Shown: positions 57,642 to 64,000 of the stretch, piece after piece
How positions within the stretch are numbered: position 1 is the first letter of the stretch
How the letters are laid out: each line of letters starts with the position of its first letter
Assembly (NCBI GenBank): GCA_030691075.1
Contig: JAUYFI010000030.1
Coordinates: 1-64,000, forward strand
Source of the DNA: Sulfurisoma sp.
GTDB taxonomy: Bacteria > Pseudomonadota > Gammaproteobacteria > Burkholderiales > Rhodocyclaceae
DNA length: 64,000 nucleotides
Direction of reading: 5' to 3'
The notes under the pieces: generated by a model
Told to the model about the DNA's origin: nothing
Database searches by the model: none
The model's input: the letters and a program-made list of their open reading frames with translations, nothing else
Translations under genes and position numbers: made by a program

Positions 57642-58922
57642 TCAGTCGAGCTTGGCTAATTTTGACTTCGCCAGCGGTGGATTCCGGGCGAAATAACCCT
57701 TGATGCCGCGCAGGATCGCCTCGGCCATCTTGTCCTGGTAATCCTCGTCGGTCAGCCGCTTTTCCTCTTCGGGATTGGAGATGAAGGCGGTCTCGACCAG
57801 GATCGAGGGAATGTCCGGCGCCTTTAGCACGGCGAAGCCGGCCTGCTCGACGTGGCCCTTGTGCAGGGCGTTGATGCCGCCGAGTTCGCCGAGAACGGCC
57901 TTGCCGAGTTTCAGGCTGTCGTTGAGCGTCGCGGTCTGCGACAGGTCGAGCAGCGTGCGCGCCAGGTGCGGATCCTTGACGCCAATGTTCACGCCGCCGA
58001 TGAGGTCGGCCGAGTTTTCCTTGTTGGCCAGCCAGCGCGCGGCCGAACTCGACGCGCCGTTTTCCGACAGCACGAATACCGAGGAGCCGCGCGCGGTGGG
58101 CTTGATGAAAGCGTCGGCATGCACCGAGACGAAGAGATCGGCCTGCACCCGCCGCGCCTTGCCGACGCGCTGGTGTAGCGGGATAAAGAAGTCGCCGTCG
58201 CGCGTAAGCAGAGAGCGCATGTTGGGCTGGGCGTCGATCTTTTCCTTGAGGCGGCGCGCGATGGAAAGCGTGACCTCCTTCTCCTTCGCCCCGCCGCGGC
58301 CGATGGCGCCCGGATCCTCGCCGCCGTGGCCGGGGTCGAGAACGATGGTGACCATGCGGGTGATCTCGGGCTTGTCCGCGGGCTTGTCGCGACTCGCCGG
58401 GCGCGGTTCGTTCTTCGGCTCGCTCTTTTCCAGCAACGCCATCAGCGGGTCGATCTCCCGCGCCGGATAAAGGTCGAGCACCAGGCGATGGCCGTATTCG
58501 CCGATGGGCTTGAGGGTGAACACCTGCGGCTTGATCTCGCCCTTGAGTTCGATTACCAGCCGCACCACGCCCGGCTTGTTGCGGCCGGCGCGGATCAGCT
58601 TGATGTAGGGGTCGGTTTCGGAAATCTTGTCCGGCAGGCTCTGCAGCACGGTGTTGAACTCGACGCCCTCGAGGTCGACGACGAGACGCTCGGGGTCCTT
58701 CACCAGCAGATGCGAAAAGCGGATCGCCTGGTCGTGTTCGAGGGTGACGCGGGTGTAGTCCTTCGCCGGCCAGACGCGCACACCGAGAATTCCGGCAGCG
58801 GCCGGCGTGGCGCCAGCGCCGACTTTTGCAACTGACAGCGTCAGGCTGGCGGCAGCGAACTTGAGGACGGCGCGGCGGGAAACGGAAAATTCGTCAGCGA
58901 ATTTTTCAGGCGCGCGAGACAC
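57642..58922 (-). CDS. amiC: N-acetylmuramoyl-L-alanine amidase (AmiC type, Tat-exported)
   Basis: 426 residues: twin-arginine signal SVSRRAVLKFAAASLTLSVA, AMIN domain (VRVWPAKDYTRVTLEHDQAI), linker, then zinc amidase with VLDPGHGGEDPGAIGRGG, KEKEVTLSIARRLKEKI, LFVSVHADAF and SILVETAFISNPEEEKRL. It splits septal peptidoglycan during cell separation. A repeat copy (KVGAGATPAAAG, about residues 31-41) lies at the signal-peptide end and could supply the cleavage site. The GTG start lies inside tsaE (82-base overlap). Confidence 0.95.
   Translation of the reverse strand: MSRAPEKFADEFSVSRRAVLKFAAASLTLSVAKVGAGATPAAAGILGVRVWPAKDYTRVTLEHDQAIRFSHLLVKDPERLVVDLEGVEFNTVLQSLPDKISETDPYIKLIRAGRNKPGVVRLVIELKGEIKPQVFTLKPIGEYGHRLVLDLYPAREIDPLMALLEKSEPKNEPRPASRDKPADKPEITRMVTIVLDPGHGGEDPGAIGRGGAKEKEVTLSIARRLKEKIDAQPNMRSLLTRDGDFFIPLHQRVGKARRVQADLFVSVHADAFIKPTARGSSVFVLSENGASSSAARWLANKENSADLIGGVNIGVKDPHLARTLLDLSQTATLNDSLKLGKAVLGELGGINALHKGHVEQAGFAVLKAPDIPSILVETAFISNPEEEKRLTDEDYQDKMAEAILRGIKGYFARNPPLAKSKLAKLD
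58803..58828 (-). repeat. Dispersed short element, copy 12 (in amiC)
   Basis: On the gene strand: CAAAAGTCGGC then GCTGGCGCCACGCCG. It is read as KVGAGATP at the end of the Tat signal peptide. Confidence 0.8.
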
Positions 58923-59365
58923 TGCTCACCCCGTGTTCCGTGGGCCGCGACAGCAACACGGCGGCCCGCGCCGACATGTTCCAGCACGAACGCGACATCG
59001 GCTGCAGGCAAATAGGGCGCGGCGCGGTCCGGCCACTCGACCACGCAAACGCCCTGCTCGTCGAAGTATTCGTCCAGCCCTGCATCCAGATATTCCTCAG
59101 GCCGACTGAACCTATAAAAATCAAAGTGATACAAGTCTAACCCAGAAACAGGGTGAACTTCAACCAGGGTGTAGGTGGGGCTTTTGACCGGCCCGGTGTC
59201 GCCCAGCGCCCGCAGCAGGCCGCGCACCAGCGTGGTCTTGCCGGCGCCGAGGTCGCCTTCCAGCCAGATGACGAGGCCCGGCGCAACGGCTTGCGCCAGC
59301 GCGGCGCCCAGCGCCAGCGTCGCCGCCTCGTCGGAAAGCTCTAACGTAAGATGCTCGGCATGCAT
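58841..59365 (-). CDS. tsaE: tRNA t6A-modification ATPase TsaE
   Basis: 174 residues: Walker A EGDLGAGKTTLVRGLLRALG, then SPTYTLVEVHPVSGLDLYHF, DFYRFSRPEEYLDAGLDEYF and VVEWPDRAAPYLP. It supports N6-threonylcarbamoyl-adenosine formation with TsaB, TsaC and TsaD. The C-terminal 30 residues (PFPAAPSSSSLPPA) are unusual and arise where the frame runs into amiC. The start overlaps the divergent queG start by 15 bases. Confidence 0.95.
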   Translation of the reverse strand: MHAEHLTLELSDEAATLALGAALAQAVAPGLVIWLEGDLGAGKTTLVRGLLRALGDTGPVKSPTYTLVEVHPVSGLDLYHFDFYRFSRPEEYLDAGLDEYFDEQGVCVVEWPDRAAPYLPAADVAFVLEHVGAGRRVAVAAHGTRGEQCLARLKNSLTNFPFPAAPSSSSLPPA

Positions 59366-60427
59366 GACTGGTCGGCACTCAAGGACAAAATAAAAGGCTG
59401 GGGCCGGGAACTCGGCTTCGATGCCATCGGCATTGCCGGCACCGACCTGGGCGACGCGGAGGCGGGACTGAACGACTGGCTCGCCGCCGGCTGCCACGGC
59501 GAGATGGATTATATGGCCGCGCATGGCACCAAGCGTTCGCGACCCGCCGAACTGGTGCCGGGCACGCAGGCGGTGATCATGGGACGCATGAATTACCGTC
59601 CCGCCAGCGCCGATTTTTCTGGCGATGCCACGCAGGGAACCGTTTCGCGCTACGCGCTGGGCCGCGACTACCACAAGCTGCTGCGCGCGCGGCTGCAGAA
59701 GCTGGCCGACCGCATCGTCGATGAAATCGGCGAGTTCGGCTATCGCGTCTTCACCGATTCGGCGCCGGTGATGGAAGTGGCACTGGCGAGGAACGCCGGC
59801 CTCGGCTGGCGCGGCAAGCACACCCTGCTGCTGTCGCGCGAAGCCGGCTCGTGGTTTTTTCTCGGCGAAATCTTCGTGGCTTTGCCGCTGCCACCCGATG
59901 CGCCGACCACCGACCATTGTGGCACCTGCCGTGCCTGTCTCGACGCCTGCCCGACCGCTGCATTCACAGCGCCCTACCGCCTCGACGCACGTCGCTGTAT
60001 TTCCTATCTGACCATCGAACTCAAGGGCGCGATCCCCACCGCCCTGCGGTCGCTGCTCGGCAACCATATCCACGGCTGCGACGACTGCCAGTCCGTGTGC
60101 CCATGGAACCGCGAGGCACCACTGACGCGCGAGGTGGACTTCCTGCCGCGCCACGGCCTCGATGTCGCGACGCTGCTCGAACTGTTCGCGTGGGACGCAG
60201 CGACGTTCAACGAGAAGCTGGCCGGCAGCCCCATCCGCCGCATTGGCCATGAGCGCTGGCTGCGCAACATCGCGGTCGCATTGGGCAATGTCCCTGCAAC
60301 CACTGAAATCATCGCCGCGCTCGAGTCGCGGAACGACCACGCTTCGGCACTGGTGCGCGAGCACGTCGCCTGGGCTTTGGTGCAACAAAGAATCGGACTC
60401 GGTGGTTTGAAACGGACTGTTCCGTAG
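59351..60427 (+). CDS. queG: Epoxyqueuosine reductase QueG
   Basis: Cobalamin- and iron-sulfur-dependent last step of queuosine synthesis. 358 residues: RYALGRDYHKLLRARLQKLA, VFTDSAPVMEVALARNAGLG, WRGKHTLLLSREAGSWFFLG, and two 4Fe-4S motifs CGTCRACLDACPT and CDDCQSVCPWNR. Start ATG 59351 or 59360. Residues about 82-89 (RPASADF) match an antisense repeat copy in a stretch between MGRMNY and SRYALGRDYH. Confidence 0.96.
   Translation: MLGMHDWSALKDKIKGWGRELGFDAIGIAGTDLGDAEAGLNDWLAAGCHGEMDYMAAHGTKRSRPAELVPGTQAVIMGRMNYRPASADFSGDATQGTVSRYALGRDYHKLLRARLQKLADRIVDEIGEFGYRVFTDSAPVMEVALARNAGLGWRGKHTLLLSREAGSWFFLGEIFVALPLPPDAPTTDHCGTCRACLDACPTAAFTAPYRLDARRCISYLTIELKGAIPTALRSLLGNHIHGCDDCQSVCPWNREAPLTREVDFLPRHGLDVATLLELFAWDAATFNEKLAGSPIRRIGHERWLRNIAVALGNVPATTEIIAALESRNDHASALVREHVAWALVQQRIGLGGLKRTVP
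59596..59618 (-). repeat. Dispersed short element, copy 13 (antisense in queG)
   Basis: On the minus strand: AAAAATCGGC then GCTGGCGGGACGG. On the gene strand it gives RPASADF, a fourth reading frame for this element. Confidence 0.65.
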
Positions 60428-60439
60428 TCCGCCACGTTC

Positions 60440-61018
60440 TCAGGCGGGAGAAAGTACCGTCACTTGCGTCCGGTTCAACAGCTTCCTGAAATCGGTGTCG
60501 AAAGTCACGAGGTGCTCGCCGAGTTGAATCACGCATGCCGCCAGCCAGGCATCGGGAATGCTGTTGGCCACCAGTTTCCTCTCCAGGCATGACTGGCGAA
60601 AAATCGGCCACTCGGCGCCCAGAGAAGGCACGTCGATGCCCGGTACACCAAGGAGCGCATCGAGAAAATTCATGGCATCGGCCACGGGCGTCGGCTGCAC
60701 GAAGATTTTCGGGTTGGTCACCAGCCTGAGAAAACTGGCGACCACCATGGGCATCAACCTCAGGCTTGCGCCGTCGGCTGCATCCAGCATGGCCTTGTTG
60801 CTGCCGGGCTCCAAGCCGGCCACCAAACCGCCCCGACCCTTGAAGACGGGGAGCTTGAGCTTGCCTGCCTTGGCTGCGGGGCGAGAGGAACGCAGGCGGA
60901 GTTGCAAGCCTTCCTCGATCAATCGTGTCAGGCTGGTTCGCTGCCGCGCAGCCAGCGCCTTGGCATTGGCATTGGCATTGGCAACCAGAGAATCGTTGAG
61001 GTCAAGGGTAGTTTTCAT
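60440..61018 (-). pseudogene. Fused VapB antitoxin and C-terminal VapC remnant
   Basis: One frame of 192 residues. Residues 1-80 are a VapB-type antitoxin (MKTTLDLNDSLVANANANAK, RTSLTRLIEEGLQLRLR, FKGRGGLVAGLEPGSNKAML, DAADG). It then continues directly into the second half of a VapC PIN toxin (MPMVVASFLRLVTNPKIFVQ, TPVADAMNFLDALLG, IPDAWLAACVIQLG, LVTFDTDFRKLL). The N-terminal part of the toxin with the first catalytic Asp is missing. An internal in-frame deletion best explains this, so toxin activity is probably lost. A tandem ATTGGC hexamer (60964-60985) encodes NANANA. Confidence 0.8.
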
Positions 61019-61086
61019 AATTTTACGATACAGATTTCTGTATCCTTGGTCAATCAACCGCGTTCGACCAGCCGACCCGAATGGCC

Positions 61087-61932
61087 TTACTCCCCCGTGG
61101 CGATCGGCCGCGCCGGATCGGCGCACCATTCGCTCCACGAGCCGACGTAGAGCTGCGAGCCCGCCAGCCCCGCCACGTCCATCGCCAGCAGGTTGTGGCA
61201 GGCGGTCACGCCGGAACCGCACTGCTGGATCACGCTCTGCGGCTCGCGCCCTTTGATCACCGCATCGAACTCGTCGCGCAGTTCCTCGGCCGACTTGAAG
61301 AAGCAGCCCGCGTCGTCGAGGTTGTCGAAGTAGAAGCGGTTCACCGCACCGGGGATATGGCCGCCGACCGGGTCGAGGTTTTCCTCCTCGCCGCTGAATC
61401 GCTCGGGCGCGCGGGCGTCGAGGATCAGGACACGGCGATCGTCGAGGCGTTCCAGCACGTCGTCGGCACCGAACGGCACGACGCCGGGACGGATGACGAA
61501 GGGCGCCGGCGGATAGCTCGGCACCTCGGTCTGGAACTCGCGCTTGCCGCGTCGCCAGCACGGCACGCCGCCGTCGAGCACCGCGACCTTCGCGTGTCCC
61601 ACCCAGCGCAGCATCCACCACAAGCGGGAAGCGAAGACGCTGCCCTCGTTGTCGTAAGCCACCACCTGGGTATCCGGACCGACGCCGCAGGCCGCCATCT
61701 TCGCGGCGAAGGCTTCCTTGGTCGGAAGCGGATGACGGCCGTTGCTTCCGGTCTTCTCGCCCGAGAGATCGCGGTCGAGATGCAGGAACAGCGCGCCGGG
61801 AATGTGGCCCTTGGCGTAGGCCTTCTCGCCGTAGCCGGTGTCCTGCAGGTCGTGGCGGCAGTCGAAGATGCGCCAGTTCGAGTCGTTCAGATGCGCGGCG
61901 AGTTCGTCACCGCTGACCAGCGTCGCGCTCAT
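61087..61932 (-). CDS. sseA: 3-mercaptopyruvate sulfurtransferase-type rhodanese
   Basis: 281 residues, two rhodanese domains: WRIFDCRHDLQDTGYGEKAY, KGHIPGALFLHLDRDLSG, then VLILDARAPERFSGEEENLD, GHIPGAVNRFY and the active loop QCGSGVTACHNLLA. CGSGVT is the mercaptopyruvate-type loop. ATG 61932 overlaps the stop of the upstream STAS-like gene. Confidence 0.94.
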   Translation of the reverse strand: MSATLVSGDELAAHLNDSNWRIFDCRHDLQDTGYGEKAYAKGHIPGALFLHLDRDLSGEKTGSNGRHPLPTKEAFAAKMAACGVGPDTQVVAYDNEGSVFASRLWWMLRWVGHAKVAVLDGGVPCWRRGKREFQTEVPSYPPAPFVIRPGVVPFGADDVLERLDDRRVLILDARAPERFSGEEENLDPVGGHIPGAVNRFYFDNLDDAGCFFKSAEELRDEFDAVIKGREPQSVIQQCGSGVTACHNLLAMDVAGLAGSQLYVGSWSEWCADPARPIATGE

Positions 61933-62282
61933 GCGGGCAGGCCATCCAGCCAGGCGCGGGCATCTTCGACGTCGTGGAAGACGCGCAGGTCGGCGGCGAC
62001 GAACACCTGCGACAGCCACGCGCTCCAGGCGATCCATTCGCTGTCGGTGACGACGGCGATGCGGTTGAAGTCGTCGCCGTGCGTGCGCGAGAACTTGATT
62101 TCCTCCCACGCCATGTCGACGGTGAAGTCGGCCATTTCGGTGAGATCGAAGAGCAGGTTGACCGGCCCCTCGAACTTGACCTTGAACTGGACCAGTTCCT
62201 CGAATTCCTTGAAATCCGCCAGCGTGAATTCGCCGAGAACGGCGACCGAGACCTGGCTGTCGCGATAGTCTATGGTGATCAT
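61929..62282 (-). CDS. STAS/SpoIIAA-like domain protein
   Basis: 117 residues: MITIDYRDSQVSVAVLGEFT, ADFKEFEELVQFKVKFEGPV, NLLFDLTEMADFTVDMAWEE, RIAVVTDSEWIAWSAWLSQ. This is the SpoIIAA-like STAS fold of unknown role. Translationally coupled (ATGA) to sseA. Confidence 0.8.
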   Translation of the reverse strand: MITIDYRDSQVSVAVLGEFTLADFKEFEELVQFKVKFEGPVNLLFDLTEMADFTVDMAWEEIKFSRTHGDDFNRIAVVTDSEWIAWSAWLSQVFVAADLRVFHDVEDARAWLDGLPA

Positions 62283-62315
62283 TTGTGTTTCCCTTTCATG
62301 ATTCGGCAATATAGC

Positions 62316-62619
62316 TCAATCCGTGCCGGCCGGTGCCACGCGGGATACCCGCGTCGCCGCGACGCCGCCGGCGACGATGAGCGCGATGCCAAGCCAGGTC
62401 GGCCACGGCAGCGACTCGCCCCACGGCCACAGGCCGAACAGGCTGGAGAAAATCACCGTGGTATAGGCGAGACTGGCCGCAGCCATGGTGCTGCCGCGTT
62501 TGTAGGCAGAACACCAACTCGGCCGCCGAGAAGCTGGTGGCGGCGAGCTTGACGCAGACCCCCATCGCGGCGAGCTGCAGGCTCGCCGCGAGCATCCCGA
62601 GGGAGGGCATGAACCGCAT
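62316..62619 (-). pseudogene. EamA/DMT transporter remnant
   Basis: The N-terminal part MPSLGMLAASLQLAAMGVCV with KLAATSFSAAELVF is the first span of an EamA transporter. The C-terminal part STMAAASLAYTTVIFSSLFG with WLGIALIVAGGVAATR is the last two spans. They lie about 30 bases apart in different frames. About 200 residues in the middle are missing, so this is a deletion remnant. Confidence 0.8.
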
Positions 62620-62761
62620 GATCGGGGCTGCCCGATCATCACTCCTGAAGGGCGGCGCGGCGCGCTATCGTCGCACGCGCCTTGCGCCGGATGGTAGCCG
62701 ACAGGAGAACACACCGGGAAGCCCCAGGAACAATGGCCGCCGGAAAAACATGGAGACATAT

Positions 62762-62786
62762 GCCGTACCGCCAGCACCGACTTTTC
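62762..62786 (-). repeat. Dispersed short element, copy 14 (intergenic)
   Basis: On the minus strand: GAAAAGTCGGT then GCTGGCGGTACGGCA. It lies between the EamA remnant and the small acidic protein gene. Confidence 0.8.
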
Positions 62787-62865
62787 GCGATGCTCCCTTA
62801 CGCCTCCTCTACCGATCTATCCTTCCCGAGAATAATTCGTCCAACCCAATCACGAGGAGCATGCC

Positions 62866-63009
62866 ATGAGCGACTACGACGAGTACGATGCCTACCAAGA
62901 CGAGGTGATGCGCGAGATTCGCGAGGAGGCAATGGACTACGCCACCAACGTGCAGCGCTCGGAGGAGGGTGGGTGGTTTTATTCGGATGACGATGGGGAA
63001 TGCGAGTGA
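62866..63009 (+). CDS. Small acidic hypothetical protein
   Basis: 47 residues: MSDYDEYDAYQDEVMREIRE, then EAMDYATNVQRSEEGGWFYS, ending DDDGECE. Strongly acidic. A good Shine-Dalgarno (GAGGAG) precedes the ATG. No family is recognised. An acidic decoy or antitoxin-like role is conceivable but unsupported. Confidence 0.55.
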   Translation: MSDYDEYDAYQDEVMREIREEAMDYATNVQRSEEGGWFYSDDDGECE

Positions 63010-63046
63010 GCGAAATTGATTGCAGCGATGTGATTTTCTGCGCCTG

Positions 63047-63507
63047 ATGCCAAAAGCAGATTACATGGTGGTCGCTCAGGAATTCATGACTGATGCATTG
63101 GCACTCGATATGACCGACCTCGCGCAGGTAAGCCATTTCACCGGCTGGATGCAACAACGCCTGCCGTTCTTGAGAGTCTCAATGGATGGCAGCGAAGCAG
63201 TGCATCTAGTCCGGGGGGGGGGACACGCGCAATCGTGATTTTCGCCCTGGTTGGCGAGTTTCTCAGCAACGCCCTAAAGTATGCCTCCGTGGATCAACCA
63301 ATCTCCCTGGAAATAAAGGTCGGCGAAAATGGGCTCGAAATTTCCTGTCGTAACGTTGTGAATCCGGCATCCGCCATTCCTGTTCTAGGCGGGAAAACCG
63401 GGCTGTCGTTTATCCATGAAGTCTGCAAGCTGATTGGTGCCGAATTCGACGTGCCCGGCATAATAAATAACATGCTCGTTCTACGTGCGCTGCTGCCGAT
63501 AAAATAG
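63047..63507 (+). pseudogene. Histidine-kinase-type ATPase, split at a G10 run
   Basis: First frame 63047-63238: MPKADYMVVAQEFMTDALAL to GSEAVHLVRGGG. Second frame 63235-63507: GEFLSNALKYASVDQPISLE (N box), ISCRNVVNPA, LGGKTGLSFIHEVCKLIGAE, the HATPase fold. A run of ten Gs (63213-63222) joins the frames; eight or eleven would make one protein of about 150 residues. It lacks a phosphorylation domain. Confidence 0.65.
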
Positions 63508-63558
63508 CCACATCACAAAGCGCACATTTTCTCGGAATGTATGTCGGAAGGAGTCACC

Positions 63559-63882
63559 ATGCTCGACGAACATGCCATAAATGAAGCAGCGAAGCGCTTG
63601 GCGCGGGCGGCGCGGCAGCCTGCGCGAATCATTCTCTTCGGCTCCTACGCCCGGGGGAGTGCCGATGATTCCTCTGACCTTGATTTACTGGTGGTCGAAG
63701 ATTCGCTTGATGACAAGGCTCGCGAATACATGCGCTTGAGGGACGCCCTTGGCGACCTGCCCACGGGTGTCGACTTGCTGTTGCTGTCACGCGGTGATTA
63801 CGAACGGCGTAGCCAAGTCAAGGGCACCATGCCGTATCGCGCTCTTACCGAAGGCCGCGTTCTCTATGACGCCACAACTTGA
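63559..63882 (+). CDS. MNT-type nucleotidyltransferase antitoxin
   Basis: 107 residues: ARIILFGSYARGSADDSSDL and DLLVVEDS give the minimal nucleotidyltransferase motif GSxARGxxxxxSDxDL. In HEPN/MNT modules this enzyme inactivates the HEPN toxin by adding nucleotides. ATG 63559 follows GGAAGGAGTCACC. The next gene overlaps its end by 17 bases. Confidence 0.92.
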   Translation: MLDEHAINEAAKRLARAARQPARIILFGSYARGSADDSSDLDLLVVEDSLDDKAREYMRLRDALGDLPTGVDLLLLSRGDYERRSQVKGTMPYRALTEGRVLYDATT

Positions 63883-64000
63883 GGAAGCGTTGCGCCTGCT
63901 ACGGCTGGCGCAACGCGACTGCGAGGTACTCGAGATTCTCGCCGAGACCGGCGACAAAACCCACGCGGCGGCCGGCTTCCATGCACAGCAGGCCGTGGAA
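63866..64000 (+). CDS. HEPN-domain toxin, N-terminal part (cut by window)
   Basis: The first 45 residues, MTPQLEEALRLLRLAQRDCE then LAETGDKTHAAAGFHAQQAV, fit the helical start of HEPN RNase toxins where FHAQQAVEK is the usual motif. The catalytic RxxxxH lies beyond the window. It overlaps the MNT gene, giving a coupled pair. Confidence 0.8.
   Translation, partial: MTPQLEEALRLLRLAQRDCEVLEILAETGDKTHAAAGFHAQQAVE

Overview
The window reads as a GC-rich betaproteobacterial chromosome. It is most like the Rhodocyclales and related facultatively anaerobic, denitrification-type lineages. This rests on the gene orders (grpE-dnaK-dnaJ; queA-tgt-yajC-secD-secF; ccoNOQP-ccoG-fixH with ccoI-ccoS; ribF-ileS-lspA-fkpB-ispH), on the FNR/DNR/NnrS/cbb3 oxidase content, and on an ISAzo13-type transposase tail at the left edge. 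The genus cannot be fixed from the sequence alone.

Layout. 0-5.7 kb: transposase tail, a haem-motif chemoreceptor, then grpE, dnaK and dnaJ with two sigma-32-type promoters. 5.7-7.2 kb: a decayed stretch, a frameshifted mqsR with intact mqsA, and tRNA-Leu(CAA). 7.4-13.6 kb: queA, tgt, yajC, secD, secF and a cytochrome b. 13.6-26.5 kb: an anaerobic/nitrosative-stress region (TauE/SafE protein, hemN, fnr, SirB2, NnrS, a DNR-type regulator, a polytopic membrane protein, DUF2249 and hemerythrin proteins). It also holds a tightly overlapping operon of nitronate monooxygenase, an MCP-hairpin protein and an ODP-type diiron protein, then phaC, uspA and a second hemerythrin. 26.5-35.5 kb: cbb3 oxidase genes and their assembly factors. 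35.5-39.4 kb: hicBA, an SDR dehydrogenase, a HigBA-like pair and a small decayed island bounded by a 56-bp duplication of the tRNA-Thr 3' end. 39.5-50.5 kb: a minor pilin operon ending in a 2131-residue PilY1 and a TonB-like protein. 50.5-60.4 kb: ispH, fkpB, lspA, ileS and ribF, interrupted by two vapBC modules, then amiC, tsaE and queG. 60.4-64 kb: a fused VapB-VapC remnant, sseA, an EamA transporter remnant, a frameshifted histidine-kinase ATPase and a MNT/HEPN pair cut by the window edge.

How the genes work together. Four FNR/DNR-type palindromes sit before hemN, the hemerythrin operon, uspA and ccoN. This suggests that low oxygen (and possibly NO) coordinates haem synthesis, high-affinity respiration and stress proteins. 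QueA, Tgt and QueG cover three steps of queuosine formation. Seven toxin-antitoxin loci or remnants occur in 64 kb.

The most unusual signal is a short dispersed repeat (about 25 bp, with a roughly 52-bp form carrying an internal hairpin). I find it at 14 places on both strands. Ten copies lie inside protein genes, including essential ones (grpE, secF, ileS twice, ispH), always without breaking the frame. It is translated in several frames, giving peptides such as [23 protein letters not shown] and [12 protein letters not shown]. This looks like a protein-invading palindromic element family.
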